Shown: positions 6,689-16,247, numbered from the stretch's first letter. The stretch is 64,000 bases of DNA from Fictibacillus nanhaiensis (GCA_017052515.1 JAFHKR010000038.1:558001-622000); one strand, 5' to 3'. Program-made: numbers and translations. Notes: a model not told the origin generated them from the sequence alone.

Positions 6689-9445
6689 ATGAATAATTTT
6701 AGATTCGGGATTCGCCAGAAGATTATTACTGGCTATATTGTGATCATTATCTGTTTAATTGCTGCTATTCTTGCGGTAACGAATCAGTTGGACACAATGA
6801 AGGGTGAGAGGAATTTTATTATCCAGCATGATTTTGCAGTTCGAGATCTTACGAGTCAGATTGAAAAGGATCTCTTGAAAATGGAAACCAATAAGCGTGC
6901 GTATATCATTACGGGTGATGAAAGTTATCTTCAGCTCTATAATGAAGCGAGCTCTCAATGGTCAAAAGACTACAACACGCTGAACCAGCTGTTATCGGAC
7001 AATCCGAGTCAGCAAAAGAGAATTGCTGAAATCAATGAAAACATTCAAAATTGGGTTGCTGTTGCGGGTGATCCACCGATTCAAATGAAACAGCAGAATG
7101 ACACGGCGGGTATTGCTGATTTTTTCAAACAAGATCCAGGAAAATCACAGACTGAAAAAGTTCTACAGCAGTTCGATTCTTTTCGGGATACAGAGAAGAG
7201 TCTTACACAAAAACGAGCAGAAAACTTGAACGTCCAGAATCGATACTTAGAGATCGGTCTTTTTAGTTTGCTTGCGTTCGTTATTCTCGTTTCAATGGCT
7301 CTTGCGTGGGTCATTTCTGGATCGATCATCAAGACGATAAAAGAAGTTGTTGGTACGATTCGCGCCATGACTACGGGCGGGAATTTGAGTAGCCGCATTC
7401 ATGTGAGATCGAACGATGAGATTCGAGATTTAGGAGAAGCGACGAACGAACTGTTGAGTTCTTTTGAGGAACGTGATTGGCTGCAGCGAAGTGTAACAGA
7501 TGTTGTCAGTAAGAACCAAGGCGTGTCATCACTTGAAACGTTAGCGGAGATTTTCCTTTCTGCTACCGCACGGATCACGGAATCGTCATACGGTGCTTTT
7601 TATATTAAAGAAGGCAAAGACGAAAACGTTCGTTTTGTAAAAAAGGGAGCTTTCGCCGATACGGCTGCAGATGTTGGACGAGCTAGCTTTAAGCTAGGCC
7701 AAGGTCTTATCGGACAATGTGCATTAGAAAAACGAGTTCAAGTGATCGACAGAATCGAAGGAGAATACTCGCTCATCTCTTCTGGACTTGGAGAAACTAA
7801 ACCGAACAGCATCTTGATCGCGCCGATCGTACACGAAGATGAGATTGTAGCGGTTATTGAGCTAGCGAGTCTGAGTTCATACAGCAAACAGCACATCTCA
7901 TTTATTGAAAAGGTACTTGAAACATTTGGCCTCACGATCAACCGAGTGATCGATCGAATGGAGATTGCAAGACTTCTATCGGAATCACAAGCGATGACTG
8001 AAGAACTGCAGGCACAATCCGAAGAGTTGCAAACGCAGTCTGAAGAATTGCAGATGCAATCGGAAGAGCTCCAGATGATCAACGAGCAGCTTGAATCACG
8101 TTCACAAGATGCCGAGGAGAAATCAAAGGCACTTGAGATCGCGAAAAAAGAGCTTGAAGATAAAGCGAAGCAGCTTGAAACAGGCTCAAAATACAAATCA
8201 GAGTTTTTGGCGAACATGTCTCATGAATTGAGAACACCGCTTAACAGCATTTTAATCCTTTCGGAGATGCTTGCCGAAAATGGAAACCAATCACTTTCTG
8301 ATGAAGAGTTAGAGTTTGCTAAAGTGATTCATTCATCCGGACAGGATCTTCTGAATTTGATCAACGATATTTTAGACTTATCGAAGGTAGAAGCAGGGAA
8401 ACTGGAAATCATGCTTAGTGAAGTGAACTTGAGTGAGTTCCCGAATAATTTGGAGAGAAACTTTACTCATATCGCGGATCAGAAGAATCTCAACTTTACG
8501 ATCAATATGGCTCCAGATGTTCCAACCCTTCTACAAACAGACGAAAAACGTTTTCAGCAGATCATTAAAAACCTGCTTTCTAACGCGTTTAAGTTTACGG
8601 AAAAAGGTTCAGTATCTGTTAGTGTGAAAAAAGTACAAACAGATGTAATCTACAATGGTGTTGATTATTGGTTAGAAGTGGCGATTAAAGACACGGGAAT
8701 CGGCATACCAAAAGAGAAGCACGAGCTCATTTTCCAAGCTTTCCAGCAAGGTGATGGTGCAACGATTCGTAAGTTTGGCGGAACAGGCCTTGGCTTATCC
8801 ATCAGCAGCGAGTTTGCGAAGCTTTTAGGTGGAAGATTACAGCTGCAAAGTGAAGAAGGAAAAGGAAGTACGTTCAAACTTCTGATTCCAAGTATTTCTG
8901 ACGAAAGTGTTTCTGCTCAAACGTTCCTTGGCGCATCAGCTGAAGTTGCGACTGCCCTAGAACAAGCGAGCCACTCGGTAGCTGTTGCAGAACCACCGAT
9001 CACGGCTAAAATCGTGCCGGCAGAGCCTGAAGCTGAACAACCGTCAATCACTGTTGACGAAGAGAACGTATTTTATGGTAAAACGGTGTTGATCACAGAT
9101 GACGATAACCGAAATATTTTTGCGTTAAAAACAGCTCTTGAACAAAAGGGAATGAACATTCTGATCGCGAATAACGGAATGGAATGTCTAGACATTTTGG
9201 ATGCGAACAAAAAGATTGATTTGATCTTGATGGATATCATGATGCCTGAGATGGATGGCTATGAAACGATGCAACGCATACGCGGAACAGGTGAGCACAC
9301 AGACTTGCCGATCATTGCGCTAACGGCTAAAGCGATGAAGAACGATCGTGAAAAGTGTCTGGAAGCAGGAGCGTCTGATTATATCAGCAAGCCGCTCAAG
9401 CTCGAACAGCTCTTTTCTGTGATGCATGTTTGGATGACAAAGTGA
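6689..9445 (+). CDS. rsbK: hybrid sensor histidine kinase, RsbK-like (CHASE3-HAMP-GAF-HK-REC)
   Basis: A 918-residue hybrid kinase. In order: transmembrane helix (14-34), CHASE3-type helical sensor, second helix (about 185-208), HAMP, GAF domain (about 275-420), a signalling helix with QSEELQ repeats (430-470), HisKA with phospho-acceptor His512 in MSHELRTPL, HATPase with the DTGIGIP and GGTGLGL boxes, and a receiver with Asp849. The order and length match B. cereus RsbK, which activates sigma-B through the phosphatase RsbY and is methylated by RsbM. The neighbours here are exactly RsbM- and RsbY-like. As I recall, B. cereus RsbK is methylated at Glu439; residue 439 here is also Glu, in TEELQ. 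No rsbVW-sigB is present in the window. Confidence 0.85.
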   Translation: MNNFRFGIRQKIITGYIVIIICLIAAILAVTNQLDTMKGERNFIIQHDFAVRDLTSQIEKDLLKMETNKRAYIITGDESYLQLYNEASSQWSKDYNTLNQLLSDNPSQQKRIAEINENIQNWVAVAGDPPIQMKQQNDTAGIADFFKQDPGKSQTEKVLQQFDSFRDTEKSLTQKRAENLNVQNRYLEIGLFSLLAFVILVSMALAWVISGSIIKTIKEVVGTIRAMTTGGNLSSRIHVRSNDEIRDLGEATNELLSSFEERDWLQRSVTDVVSKNQGVSSLETLAEIFLSATARITESSYGAFYIKEGKDENVRFVKKGAFADTAADVGRASFKLGQGLIGQCALEKRVQVIDRIEGEYSLISSGLGETKPNSILIAPIVHEDEIVAVIELASLSSYSKQHISFIEKVLETFGLTINRVIDRMEIARLLSESQAMTEELQAQSEELQTQSEELQMQSEELQMINEQLESRSQDAEEKSKALEIAKKELEDKAKQLETGSKYKSEFLANMSHELRTPLNSILILSEMLAENGNQSLSDEELEFAKVIHSSGQDLLNLINDILDLSKVEAGKLEIMLSEVNLSEFPNNLERNFTHIADQKNLNFTINMAPDVPTLLQTDEKRFQQIIKNLLSNAFKFTEKGSVSVSVKKVQTDVIYNGVDYWLEVAIKDTGIGIPKEKHELIFQAFQQGDGATIRKFGGTGLGLSISSEFAKLLGGRLQLQSEEGKGSTFKLLIPSISDESVSAQTFLGASAEVATALEQASHSVAVAEPPITAKIVPAEPEAEQPSITVDEENVFYGKTVLITDDDNRNIFALKTALEQKGMNILIANNGMECLDILDANKKIDLILMDIMMPEMDGYETMQRIRGTGEHTDLPIIALTAKAMKNDREKCLEAGASDYISKPLKLEQLFSVMHVWMTK

Positions 9446-9458
9446 GGACCGACCACTG

Positions 9459-10331
9459 ATGAAGGATTTCTTATGGAACAACGATGACAACCAGGAAAAT
9501 AACATAACGGAAACGCTTGAGATGGAGCTGTTATTAGAAGGGTTGTACCGCATATCTGGATTTGATTTTCGCAAGTATATGCGGTCTTCCATCCATAGAC
9601 GTGTTCACAATCGCATGCAGCTTGAACAGATTTCAACGATTACAGGCGTTTTGGAAAAAGTACTGCACGAACCTGCGTTTATGACAACGCTGCTCAACGA
9701 CTTTTCGATCAACGTAACGGAGATGTTTCGGAATCCCGAGTTCTTTTCTGCGTTTCGTCAAAAGGTGATTCCCGAATTGAGAGAACTGCCGGAGATTCGC
9801 ATCTGGCATGCTGGATGTGCGACAGGTGAAGAAGTATACTCGATGGCGATTTTGATGGAAGAAGAAGGCTTAAGTCATAAGACGAAATTTTATGCGACTG
9901 ACATGAACGAACCGGTGCTAAACAAGGCGCGATCTGGCATTCTACCGCTGAGTAAGATGAGGACGTACACGAAGAACTATATGGCGGCTGGAGGGACTCA
10001 AGCCTTTTCTGAGTACTATACGACAGACGGCCACTTTGCGTATTTAAAGCCTTCATTATTAAAACAAATCAGCTTTTTGCAGCATAACCTTGTGACGGAT
10101 CATTCGTTTAATGAATTTCACGTCATTCTTTGCCGAAATGTCTTGATCTACTTTACGGCTGCTCTTCAGAATCAAGTGCATGAGCTGTTCTACGATAGTC
10201 TCAGCCCGAATGGTTTTCTCGGTCTAGGTGATAAAGAATCTATCCAATTTGCAGACTGTGCGGATAAATATACGGACTTTGCGGAACAGGTAAAGATCTA
10301 TCAAAAAAATAAAAGCAGGAAGAAGGGGTGA
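9459..10331 (+). CDS. rsbM: CheR-type protein methyltransferase, RsbM-like
   Basis: A 290-residue SAM-dependent protein-glutamate methyltransferase. It has the CheR N-terminal helical domain (ISGFDFRKYMRSSIHRRV) and the SAM-binding core with HAGCATGEEVYSMA (motif I), FYATDMNEPVLNKA and VILCRNVLIYF, about residues 120-235. The gene starts 13 bp after the hybrid kinase stop, so the two form an operon. There are no chemotaxis genes nearby. By analogy with B. cereus, the substrate is the adjacent kinase, whose signalling helix offers Glu and Gln pairs. It ends inside a bidirectional terminator. Confidence 0.85.
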   Translation: MKDFLWNNDDNQENNITETLEMELLLEGLYRISGFDFRKYMRSSIHRRVHNRMQLEQISTITGVLEKVLHEPAFMTTLLNDFSINVTEMFRNPEFFSAFRQKVIPELRELPEIRIWHAGCATGEEVYSMAILMEEEGLSHKTKFYATDMNEPVLNKARSGILPLSKMRTYTKNYMAAGGTQAFSEYYTTDGHFAYLKPSLLKQISFLQHNLVTDHSFNEFHVILCRNVLIYFTAALQNQVHELFYDSLSPNGFLGLGDKESIQFADCADKYTDFAEQVKIYQKNKSRKKG

Positions 10332-10357
10332 ACAGCCTCTTCTATCCTGCTTTTTTA
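10311..10357. terminator. Bidirectional terminator between rsbM and rsbY
   Basis: AGCAGGAAGAAG and CTTCTATCCTGCT form an imperfect stem containing the rsbM stop. T6 follows on the plus strand and A-rich sequence precedes it for the minus strand. Confidence 0.8.
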
Positions 10358-11485
10358 TTTGGCTTGAATCATCATGATACACATGTCATCGCTCTGATCT
10401 TTTTGTTGTTCTTCTGGAATCACAAGATGAATCGGCGAGCGGATGTTGCTCCACTTCTCAGAAGCTACGTATTTCAGCTTCTCCAGCATCAATTCTTCGT
10501 CATCACCAGCTTCTAACACACCATCCGTAAAGAGCAGCATCTGAATGTTGTCTTCGTAATGGATAACAGACTTCTTCACTTCGATCTGTTCAAAGAAACC
10601 GACGGCATAACAACTGCGTTCGATCGGTTGAAGGGTGTTGTCAACGAGCGCATAGCCTTCTGGGTGCCCAGCATTCACGTATTCTACTGTCTTTTTCTCG
10701 GTATCAATCAAAAGGTAGATGCCTGTGAAATAGTAGTTGTAGTCGTTTTTGGGGTTATGTAGAAGCGCCATATAACGGTTCAACTCTTTGATGACGAGTT
10801 CCGGATCTCTAAGTTCTTTAATGCTGTCTCTCATAACCGACGAGATGAACATGCATACAAGAGAAGAGGAGATCCCATGTCCCATCATATCGAGCAAGAT
10901 GATGCCATAACGATGGTCATCGAACTTGTGCCAATAATACATATCGCCCGCGAGCTTAAAGGAAGGCAGGTGAGACACGTTTATCGTAATGTTTTCTTCT
11001 TTAATCGGCGGATTCAACAAGCCTTTTTGAACTTGCATCGCAAGATCGAGCTCGTTTTGGATCTTCTGTTCTTGTTCGGCGTGCCAATCTTTCTCGTATT
11101 TTAATCGAAGTGCTACACGGATTCTGGCAAGAAGTTCTACTTTATTGATCGGCTTCGTCACATAGTCCATTCCGCCGCAATCTAGCGCCTCTGCTAATTT
11201 CGTAGAGTCTTCCAGCGCCGTTATGAAGATGATCGGAATGTCTTTGAATCGCTCGTCTTTTTGAACGCGCTGGCAAGCCTCAATCCCATCAATCTCCGGC
11301 ATCATGATATCAAGGAGAATCAAGTCGATCGACTTTTTGTTCAGCTCTTTTTCATTTTCTTCGAGGTGATCGAAAAGCTGTTGAGCAGATGAAAGAGAGG
11401 TGCATTCGTCGTATCCTGCATTCTTTAATATTTTTTCTATTACAAATAAATTTACTGTATTATCATCAACGATCAGAATGGACAT
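10355..11485 (-). CDS. rsbY: response regulator with PP2C (SpoIIE/RsbU-type) phosphatase domain, RsbY-like
   Basis: The N-terminal receiver (residues 1-125) has ILIVDDN, the phospho-acceptor Asp59 in LILLDIMMPEIDG, and a conserved Lys in VTKPIN. A helical linker leads to a PP2C phosphatase domain (about 160-376) with AGDMYYWHKF, LLDMMGHGISSSL and DGVLEA-type metal-binding aspartates. In B. cereus the equivalent RsbY, phosphorylated by RsbK, dephosphorylates the anti-anti-sigma factor RsbV and releases sigma-B. It faces rsbK-rsbM convergently here. AAGGGG precedes the ATG. Confidence 0.85.
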   Translation of the reverse strand: MSILIVDDNTVNLFVIEKILKNAGYDECTSLSSAQQLFDHLEENEKELNKKSIDLILLDIMMPEIDGIEACQRVQKDERFKDIPIIFITALEDSTKLAEALDCGGMDYVTKPINKVELLARIRVALRLKYEKDWHAEQEQKIQNELDLAMQVQKGLLNPPIKEENITINVSHLPSFKLAGDMYYWHKFDDHRYGIILLDMMGHGISSSLVCMFISSVMRDSIKELRDPELVIKELNRYMALLHNPKNDYNYYFTGIYLLIDTEKKTVEYVNAGHPEGYALVDNTLQPIERSCYAVGFFEQIEVKKSVIHYEDNIQMLLFTDGVLEAGDDEELMLEKLKYVASEKWSNIRSPIHLVIPEEQQKDQSDDMCIMMIQAK

Positions 11486-11599
11486 TCAAACTTCTTCCCC
11501 TTATATGTACCATTTATTGTGTGTTTTTCTAGGATCATTCAATTCTATAACTCTAGTATACAAGTAAATGGGGAATGGGACTATTTTTTAGATTATTTA

Positions 11600-11680
11600 G
11601 AGTGGATAGGGCGTCGGGACTCCAAAGATTCCTGCTACGACGAGTCTCACCTGTTGATATCGTGGTGAGGCTTTTTTTGT
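11600..11680 (+). ncRNA. candidate small structured RNA with intrinsic terminator
   Basis: In the 425-bp gap upstream of rsbY, the plus strand holds CGTCG (11612-11616), GACTC (11618-11622), CGACG (11638-11642) and GAGTC (11642-11646). The first pairs with the third and the second with the fourth, so the pairings cross or exclude each other. Directly after is a terminator-like hairpin, CTCACC (11646-11651) with GGTGAG (11664-11669), then GCTTTTTTT. Both flanking genes are on the minus strand, so a plus-strand terminator here is unexplained by coding genes. No family is recognised and no clear promoter is seen. Confidence 0.35.
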
Positions 11681-11692
11681 ATTGGAAGGGAG

Positions 11693-11840
11693 TTTTTACG
11701 GTACGTGTTTTTATAATCTGTTACGTGTTTACCGGTAAAGTGGCCGTTTTCACCTGTAAACGTGGTCTATCCACCGCTAAACGCTCAATTTACACCTGTA
11801 AATGAACAGTGACCACCGTAAAACCGCTCATGACCACCGC
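11693..11840 (-). repeat. 21-bp-phased interspersed element, copy B
   Basis: Reading the plus strand, the complementary core ACC occurs at 11731, 11752, 11773, 11794, 11815 and 11836: six units exactly 21 bp apart. The conserved tail lies at the left end (TTTTTACGGTACGTGTTTTT). The element reads leftward, downstream of the PAS kinase gene and upstream of rsbY. Its translated frames contain stops, arguing against coding. Confidence 0.85.
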
Positions 11841-11865
11841 TAATCCTTCCAAAACCAGCTTCGTA

Positions 11866-11897
11866 ACCAAAAAAAGAACCTACAACAAGTAGATTCT
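11866..11897 (-). terminator. Terminator of PAS histidine kinase gene
   Basis: On the minus strand, GAATCTAC and GTAGGTTC pair around a short loop and are followed by TTTTTTT. Confidence 0.7.
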
Positions 11898-11910
11898 TCA
11901 CTATCAAATA

Positions 11911-13449
11911 CTATTTAAGTACAGGATCAACTTCAGAGGTTGCGTGAACTGGCAGTGTAATCATAAATGAAGTGCCTTCGTTCAGTTTGCTGTCAACCAC
12001 GATCGAGCCTCCATGGTTTTGGATGATTTTAAAACAAACCATGAGCCCGAGCCCCGTTCCGTTAAACTTCGTCGTGTAGAACGGCTCGCCAATTCTTTTT
12101 TGTTGCTCTTCTGTCATGCCGAGTCCGTTATCTTTTACCGATAGAACGACGTGTCCATCAACAGAAGTGGCGGCGAGCGAGATCTCTCCACCATCAGGGA
12201 GGGCTTCCATCGCGTTCTTGATCATGTTGATGATCACTTGTGTCAGCTGATTCTTCTCACCATAAACGAGTGGCATGTTCGCTTTCTCGAATGAAATGAT
12301 TACATTGCGCAGATTCGCTTCTGGCTGCATCAGATCGATGACGTTCTGGATGCTATCTACGATATTGAACCAGCTAAAATAAACAGCGTGTGGCTTCGCG
12401 AGGACCATCAGTTCACTTACGATAAAATTAATGCGATTAATCTCAGTCAGAATGATGTCTTTAAAGAATGTGTTCTTCTCGTGATCAGATTCGTTAATGA
12501 GCTGAACGAGCCCTGCGATGGAGGTGAGTGGGTTGCGAATCTCATGAGCAATTCCTGCTGCTAAATCACCAATCAGCGAAACCTTTTCAGATTTCAGCAG
12601 AATCTCCTCTGTTTTCTTTTTCTCGGTTACATCATATTGGATCGAGATGTGTTGATACGCTACACCTTCTGGATCTAGAAAAGGAACGATCGTCGTATCC
12701 ACCCAATAGAGTGAGCCGTCTTTTGCTTTGTTGCAGATCTCGCCGTTCCAAACACGACCGGCTTTGATCTCTTTTTTAATATGATTTAGGAAGCTATCTG
12801 TATGAACGCCTGAATAGAAGATCTTGCCGTGATCTTGTCCGATCAACTCTTCGCGGGTATATTGCGTCAACTCACAAAAGTGATCGTTCACTTGAATGAT
12901 GCGATCGTCTTTGTCTGTGACGGAGAAGATCGTTCCTTCAAAGAGAGCAGTTCGAATGTTATTTAACTCTAGGATGGAGACATCTAGATCTCGGTTTGTA
13001 TGTTGAAGCGCTTTTTTCGTATTATGCATGAACGTTGTATAGTGTGCGACGATAGCACGTGTGGCTGTATCAATCAAGGAGTTCAGGCGGCTTGACGCAG
13101 AAATGGCAAGATTAGCGTTTGTGTTATTGAATTTAAACGCTTCCTCTAATAGCTGTGAGACGACAACGCGAGACTCTAAGATAAAATGAAGGGCATGATC
13201 GAGAGGGATCTCCATCTCAGAAGAGCGCTGGCCGAATGCGTTAGCCCATTTCTTAATCTTCTCTTCAGCGGTTTGAACATTTTCTGATAGCCCTTCACCT
13301 AAATAATGAAAAAGGATTTCCATCCAGTGGGACACTTTGGTTTTGTAGATTAAAAAATCAGCTTCTAAGTTCTCGATCGGCGTGAGTTTGTCTACAAGTT
13401 GTTTGCTGTTTTCTTTTATCTTCGTTCCTAGATTCCTACAACTTTCCAT
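11911..13449 (-). CDS. soluble PAS sensor histidine kinase with N-terminal helical sensor domain
   Basis: A 512-residue cytoplasmic kinase without membrane helices. Residues 1-165 are an all-helical region. Residues 170-285 are a PAS/PAC domain (EGTIFSVTDKDDRIIQVNDHF ends in the QYDVTEKK boundary). HisKA follows with His302 in AGIAHEIRNPL, and then HATPase with NMIKNAMEAL, DNGLGM and GTGLGLMV. The H-box and ATPase are of the KinA/NtrB-like type. AGGAGG lies 8 bases before ATG 13449. No partner regulator adjoins except the RsbY-like receiver downstream. The N-terminal helical part resembles the small protein encoded immediately upstream at 13876, suggesting a shared signal. Confidence 0.8.
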   Translation of the reverse strand: MESCRNLGTKIKENSKQLVDKLTPIENLEADFLIYKTKVSHWMEILFHYLGEGLSENVQTAEEKIKKWANAFGQRSSEMEIPLDHALHFILESRVVVSQLLEEAFKFNNTNANLAISASSRLNSLIDTATRAIVAHYTTFMHNTKKALQHTNRDLDVSILELNNIRTALFEGTIFSVTDKDDRIIQVNDHFCELTQYTREELIGQDHGKIFYSGVHTDSFLNHIKKEIKAGRVWNGEICNKAKDGSLYWVDTTIVPFLDPEGVAYQHISIQYDVTEKKKTEEILLKSEKVSLIGDLAAGIAHEIRNPLTSIAGLVQLINESDHEKNTFFKDIILTEINRINFIVSELMVLAKPHAVYFSWFNIVDSIQNVIDLMQPEANLRNVIISFEKANMPLVYGEKNQLTQVIINMIKNAMEALPDGGEISLAATSVDGHVVLSVKDNGLGMTEEQQKRIGEPFYTTKFNGTGLGLMVCFKIIQNHGGSIVVDSKLNEGTSFMITLPVHATSEVDPVLK

Positions 13450-13579
13450 GGGGATAGCCTCCTCGAACAGTTTCCAAATGCATCTGTTGAAACCTTCGAC
13501 ATTTCGACAAACATCCCTTCTATGGGAAGAAAAGGAATGATAAAACTTTTTTTGAGTAACGCTTTGTATGCCATTGATA

Positions 13580-13760
13580 GTTATTGATTTCCGTTTCAGA
13601 TGCTAAGCTTTCCGGGGGGCGTGCGGTGAGAAAGATGTGCTCCTGCGTCTGCTAGAATAATTAATCGTAGCAGGTTTCCTAGTCGCATGCCTGTTAGATG
13701 TATCTCAGGTCGTTGGCACGCTGATCCCCCAGGAGTCTCGCATCTTACACTCCAATCAAC
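13580..13760 (+). repeat. GTTGATTTCCG-type Bacillaceae interspersed repeat, copy 1
   Basis: It begins GTTATTGATTTCCGTTTCAG and ends CAGGAGTCTCGCATC...CCAATCAAC, so the ends are near-inverted repeats. The inside has a long imperfect palindrome (TTTCCGGGGGGCGTGCGGTGAG against CTGATCCCCCAGGAG), longer and more diverged than the copies at 35.8 and 48.3 kb. It fills half of the 426-bp gap between the PAS kinase and the gene at 13876. Confidence 0.75.
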
Positions 13761-13833
13761 TTTTCATTGATGTTTAAAAGCAACAATCTTTAATAGAAGT
13801 AACTAGGAATTTATGATAAATAGTGGGTAGTAC

Positions 13834-13868
13834 AAAAAAAGACACCCGATCTTCTATGATCAAGTGTC
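13834..13868 (-). terminator. Terminator of the gene at 13876-14328
   Basis: On the minus strand, GACACTTGATC pairs with GATCGGGTGTC around ATAGAA, followed by TTTTTTT. Confidence 0.8.
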
Positions 13869-13875
13869 GTCATCT

Positions 13876-14328
13876 TTAAATAGCTTCTAAAATACTCTCC
13901 ATGTAGGTTTGGGTAAACACCTGAAAGCATAGATCGAGCATTTGATTGATCTCTTGAATGATAAAAATTACATCTTTTACGCTAAATTCCTCTTGTTCCG
14001 CCAGGCGTTCAATCACATGAATAATTTCTTTGCGAATAAAAGGAGAAGATTGCATGGAAACATCCAGTGACTGTCCGTATTCAAGCGCATAGCGAGCAGT
14101 TTGAATCGCCCATACTTTTAATCCGTCCTCTCTTGCTGACGGTGAAAGCATTAGTGAGCTGCCGGTAAGTTGGACTAATTTCATAATATAATCGGTTGAC
14201 GATTGGTGATCAAAGAGCTGTTTATCTTTTATCGGATATTTCTTAAACCGTAGTGTGAGTATGTGCTCAGCCAACGCTGGTGCCTCATCGATGAGTACTT
14301 TGGCTAATGTGTGCTGGATCTGATTCAA
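13876..14328 (-). CDS. stand-alone helical protein resembling the N-terminal sensor of the adjacent kinase
   Basis: A 150-residue all-helical soluble protein. Its pattern of a W followed by G-x-LD, a basic stretch, and a C-terminal helix ending in a T-Y pair (LKVWAIQ, YGQSLDVSM, MLDLCFQVFTQTY) can be laid against residues 80-165 of the neighbouring PAS kinase (IKKWANAFG, EIPLDHAL, LIDTATRAIVAHYTTF). Both recall the RsbRD-type N-terminal globin-like domain, but this is inference by eye. The start is TTG at 14328 with AGGAGG 8 bases upstream. It may be a decoy or co-sensor for the kinase or for the sigma-B partner-switching system. Confidence 0.55.
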   Translation of the reverse strand: MNQIQHTLAKVLIDEAPALAEHILTLRFKKYPIKDKQLFDHQSSTDYIMKLVQLTGSSLMLSPSAREDGLKVWAIQTARYALEYGQSLDVSMQSSPFIRKEIIHVIERLAEQEEFSVKDVIFIIQEINQMLDLCFQVFTQTYMESILEAI

Positions 14329-14468
14329 GATGGTGACCTCCTATTTTAAAAGATATAAGTATCGAAATGTTAAGAAGTGAAGCATTATCTTTAGTATTAC
14401 TTAATCAGATAGGGTTGTCACGAACAATCGAGCTAAATAATACCAAATTTACAAAGAGACAGCTGTGA

Positions 14469-15872
14469 TCAGCTGCCCTCTGTTTCTATTTGTTTTTCTT
14501 TTATAAAGAATGAGATCACTAGGCCGATTAACGACAGTACGGACACAACAATAAAGGCCATGTTCGCGCCATACATATCGGGATGTGAAATTTCAGGTCG
14601 CGCTGCTGCGGTTTCGGCGGTTGTTGTCATGACCGTGACTAAAATGGCTGTACCGACGGAGGCTGCAATCATTTTCATCGTGTTATCCATCGCTGCGCCA
14701 TGTGGAATCAAGCGCTGCGGAAGGCGGTTGAGCCCAGCCGTTGCAACGGGCATCATAACCATCGCAAGCCCAAACATCCTAACCCCATACATTACGGTTA
14801 AAAACGTGAAAGAAGTGGTCGGACTTAATGTGGCGAAAGCAAACGAAGATCCGGTAATAATCGTCAATCCGATAATTGCAAGCCAGCGCGCACCGAACTT
14901 ATCAAAAAGTCTTCCGGTAATGGGTGACAAGAGGCCTGTGATGAGGGCGCCTGGTAAGAGCGCAAGCCCCGCTTCAAACGCGGTAAAGTCTCTCATGTTT
15001 TGCATGAATAGCGGTATGATCGTCTCCGCTCCAATCAGCCCTAAGAACGTGATCATTCCGATGATGATCGTAAGCGGGAAGGTGGAGTTCGCGAACACTC
15101 TAAACTCGAGCATTGGGTGTGCTAACCGCAGTTGACGTGTGATGAATAAAACTAGCGCGATAACACCGATCGCGAGCCAGAGCAATGTGCTAGGCGCTGT
15201 CCAACCTAGATTTCCTGCACACGTAAATCCATAAAGTAATCCTCCAAAACCGAACGAAGACAAAATGATGGAGGTTACATCCACTTTTGTCTTTGATGTT
15301 TCCGTAACATTTTTTAACGCAAAAAAAGCTACGAAAATATCAATGATCGCGATCGGCAAGATGATGAAAAAGAGTACGCGCCAAGAGTAGTGTGATGTTA
15401 CCCAGCCTGAAAGAGCAGGGCCAATGGCCGGTGCAAACGAGATGACGAGTCCGACTAGTCCCATCGCTGACCCACGTTTGTTCACGGGAAAAATCATGAG
15501 AAACACGGTCTGCATAAGAGGCAGCATCACCCCAGCTCCACTCGATTGAATCACCCTTCCGAGCAATAGTGTCTCAAAGTTTGGTGCTAGTCCTGCAACG
15601 AGTGTTCCAACAGCGAACACGCTCATGGCGGAAATGAAAAGTTGCCGTGTTGTGAAGCGTTCGAGCAGGAAGGCGCTGACCGGAATCATGATCCCATTGA
15701 CGAGCATGAACACGGTCGTCAGCCATTGAGCACTGTTCGCTGTGATGTTCATCTCCTTCATGATCGGAGGAATCGCGGTGATCATGAGTGTTTGATTCAA
15801 GATCGCAATAAACGTTCCAGCGAGCAACAAGGCAACGATCGTCGATTGTTTAACATTTTGTGTCGTTTCCAT
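14469..15872 (-). CDS. DHA2-family MFS drug-type exporter
   Basis: A 467-residue transporter of the EmrB/QacA (DHA2, 14-helix) family. The opening helix has LNQTLMITAIPPIMKEM, and the motif C-like region (GLVISFAPAIGPALSGWV) of proton antiporters is present. Such proteins export lipophilic compounds in exchange for protons. It is monocistronic with no regulator beside it. A self-complementary CAGCTG-TGAT-CAGCTG hairpin overlaps the stop codon and may be a weak terminator. Substrate cannot be told. Confidence 0.85.
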   Translation of the reverse strand: METTQNVKQSTIVALLLAGTFIAILNQTLMITAIPPIMKEMNITANSAQWLTTVFMLVNGIMIPVSAFLLERFTTRQLFISAMSVFAVGTLVAGLAPNFETLLLGRVIQSSGAGVMLPLMQTVFLMIFPVNKRGSAMGLVGLVISFAPAIGPALSGWVTSHYSWRVLFFIILPIAIIDIFVAFFALKNVTETSKTKVDVTSIILSSFGFGGLLYGFTCAGNLGWTAPSTLLWLAIGVIALVLFITRQLRLAHPMLEFRVFANSTFPLTIIIGMITFLGLIGAETIIPLFMQNMRDFTAFEAGLALLPGALITGLLSPITGRLFDKFGARWLAIIGLTIITGSSFAFATLSPTTSFTFLTVMYGVRMFGLAMVMMPVATAGLNRLPQRLIPHGAAMDNTMKMIAASVGTAILVTVMTTTAETAAARPEISHPDMYGANMAFIVVSVLSLIGLVISFFIKEKQIETEGS

Positions 15873-16247
15873 AACCGTTCATTCCCATCTAACAATTAAT
15901 GATGAGTACAGCTTACAGGATTTTTAATGGAAATGACATTAAGATGCTTCTATATTTATGAGTGCATCGAAGGAAACAGTAAGTTGAGTTTCGGTAAGTG
16001 CGGTAACCTTACGACCCATAGAAGTTGAGGAAGACCAATAGGACATGCACGAAGACCCATGGGAGTATTGGGATGAAACATTGAAGGTTTTTAGCCTCAT
16101 TAATATCTTAGATATGATAGCTTCCATACACGCTCACTCACAAAAGAAGATTTTTTTCACAAAAAAGTGATCTGATTTGACTACTTTTAACGTATATATT
16201 ATATTACTGTATTTATGGACTGGCTTTAACTAAAGAGGTGTTGCAAC
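15873..16247. other. 375-bp gap with no convincing gene
   Basis: The stretch separates the MFS gene from the divergent YihY gene. A 62-codon minus-strand frame (15939-16127) ends in a protein-like stretch, VTALTETQLTVSFDALINI, and a 42-codon plus-strand frame at about 16043 reads MHEDPWEYWDETLKVF. They overlap on opposite strands, neither has a good ribosome binding site, and the plus-strand frame extends upstream through stops. Either may be the remnant of a small gene. Confidence 0.4.

Noticed and set aside
7738-8217. Minus-strand Ser/Cys-rich frame opposite the hybrid kinase
   Set aside because: It arises from the SEELQ repeats read backwards and shows no family pattern.
14560-15135. Long plus-strand open frame (191 codons) opposite the MFS gene
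   Set aside because: It is the antisense shadow of a gene with clear transmembrane pattern. It has no start signals and a composition typical of a reversed membrane protein.
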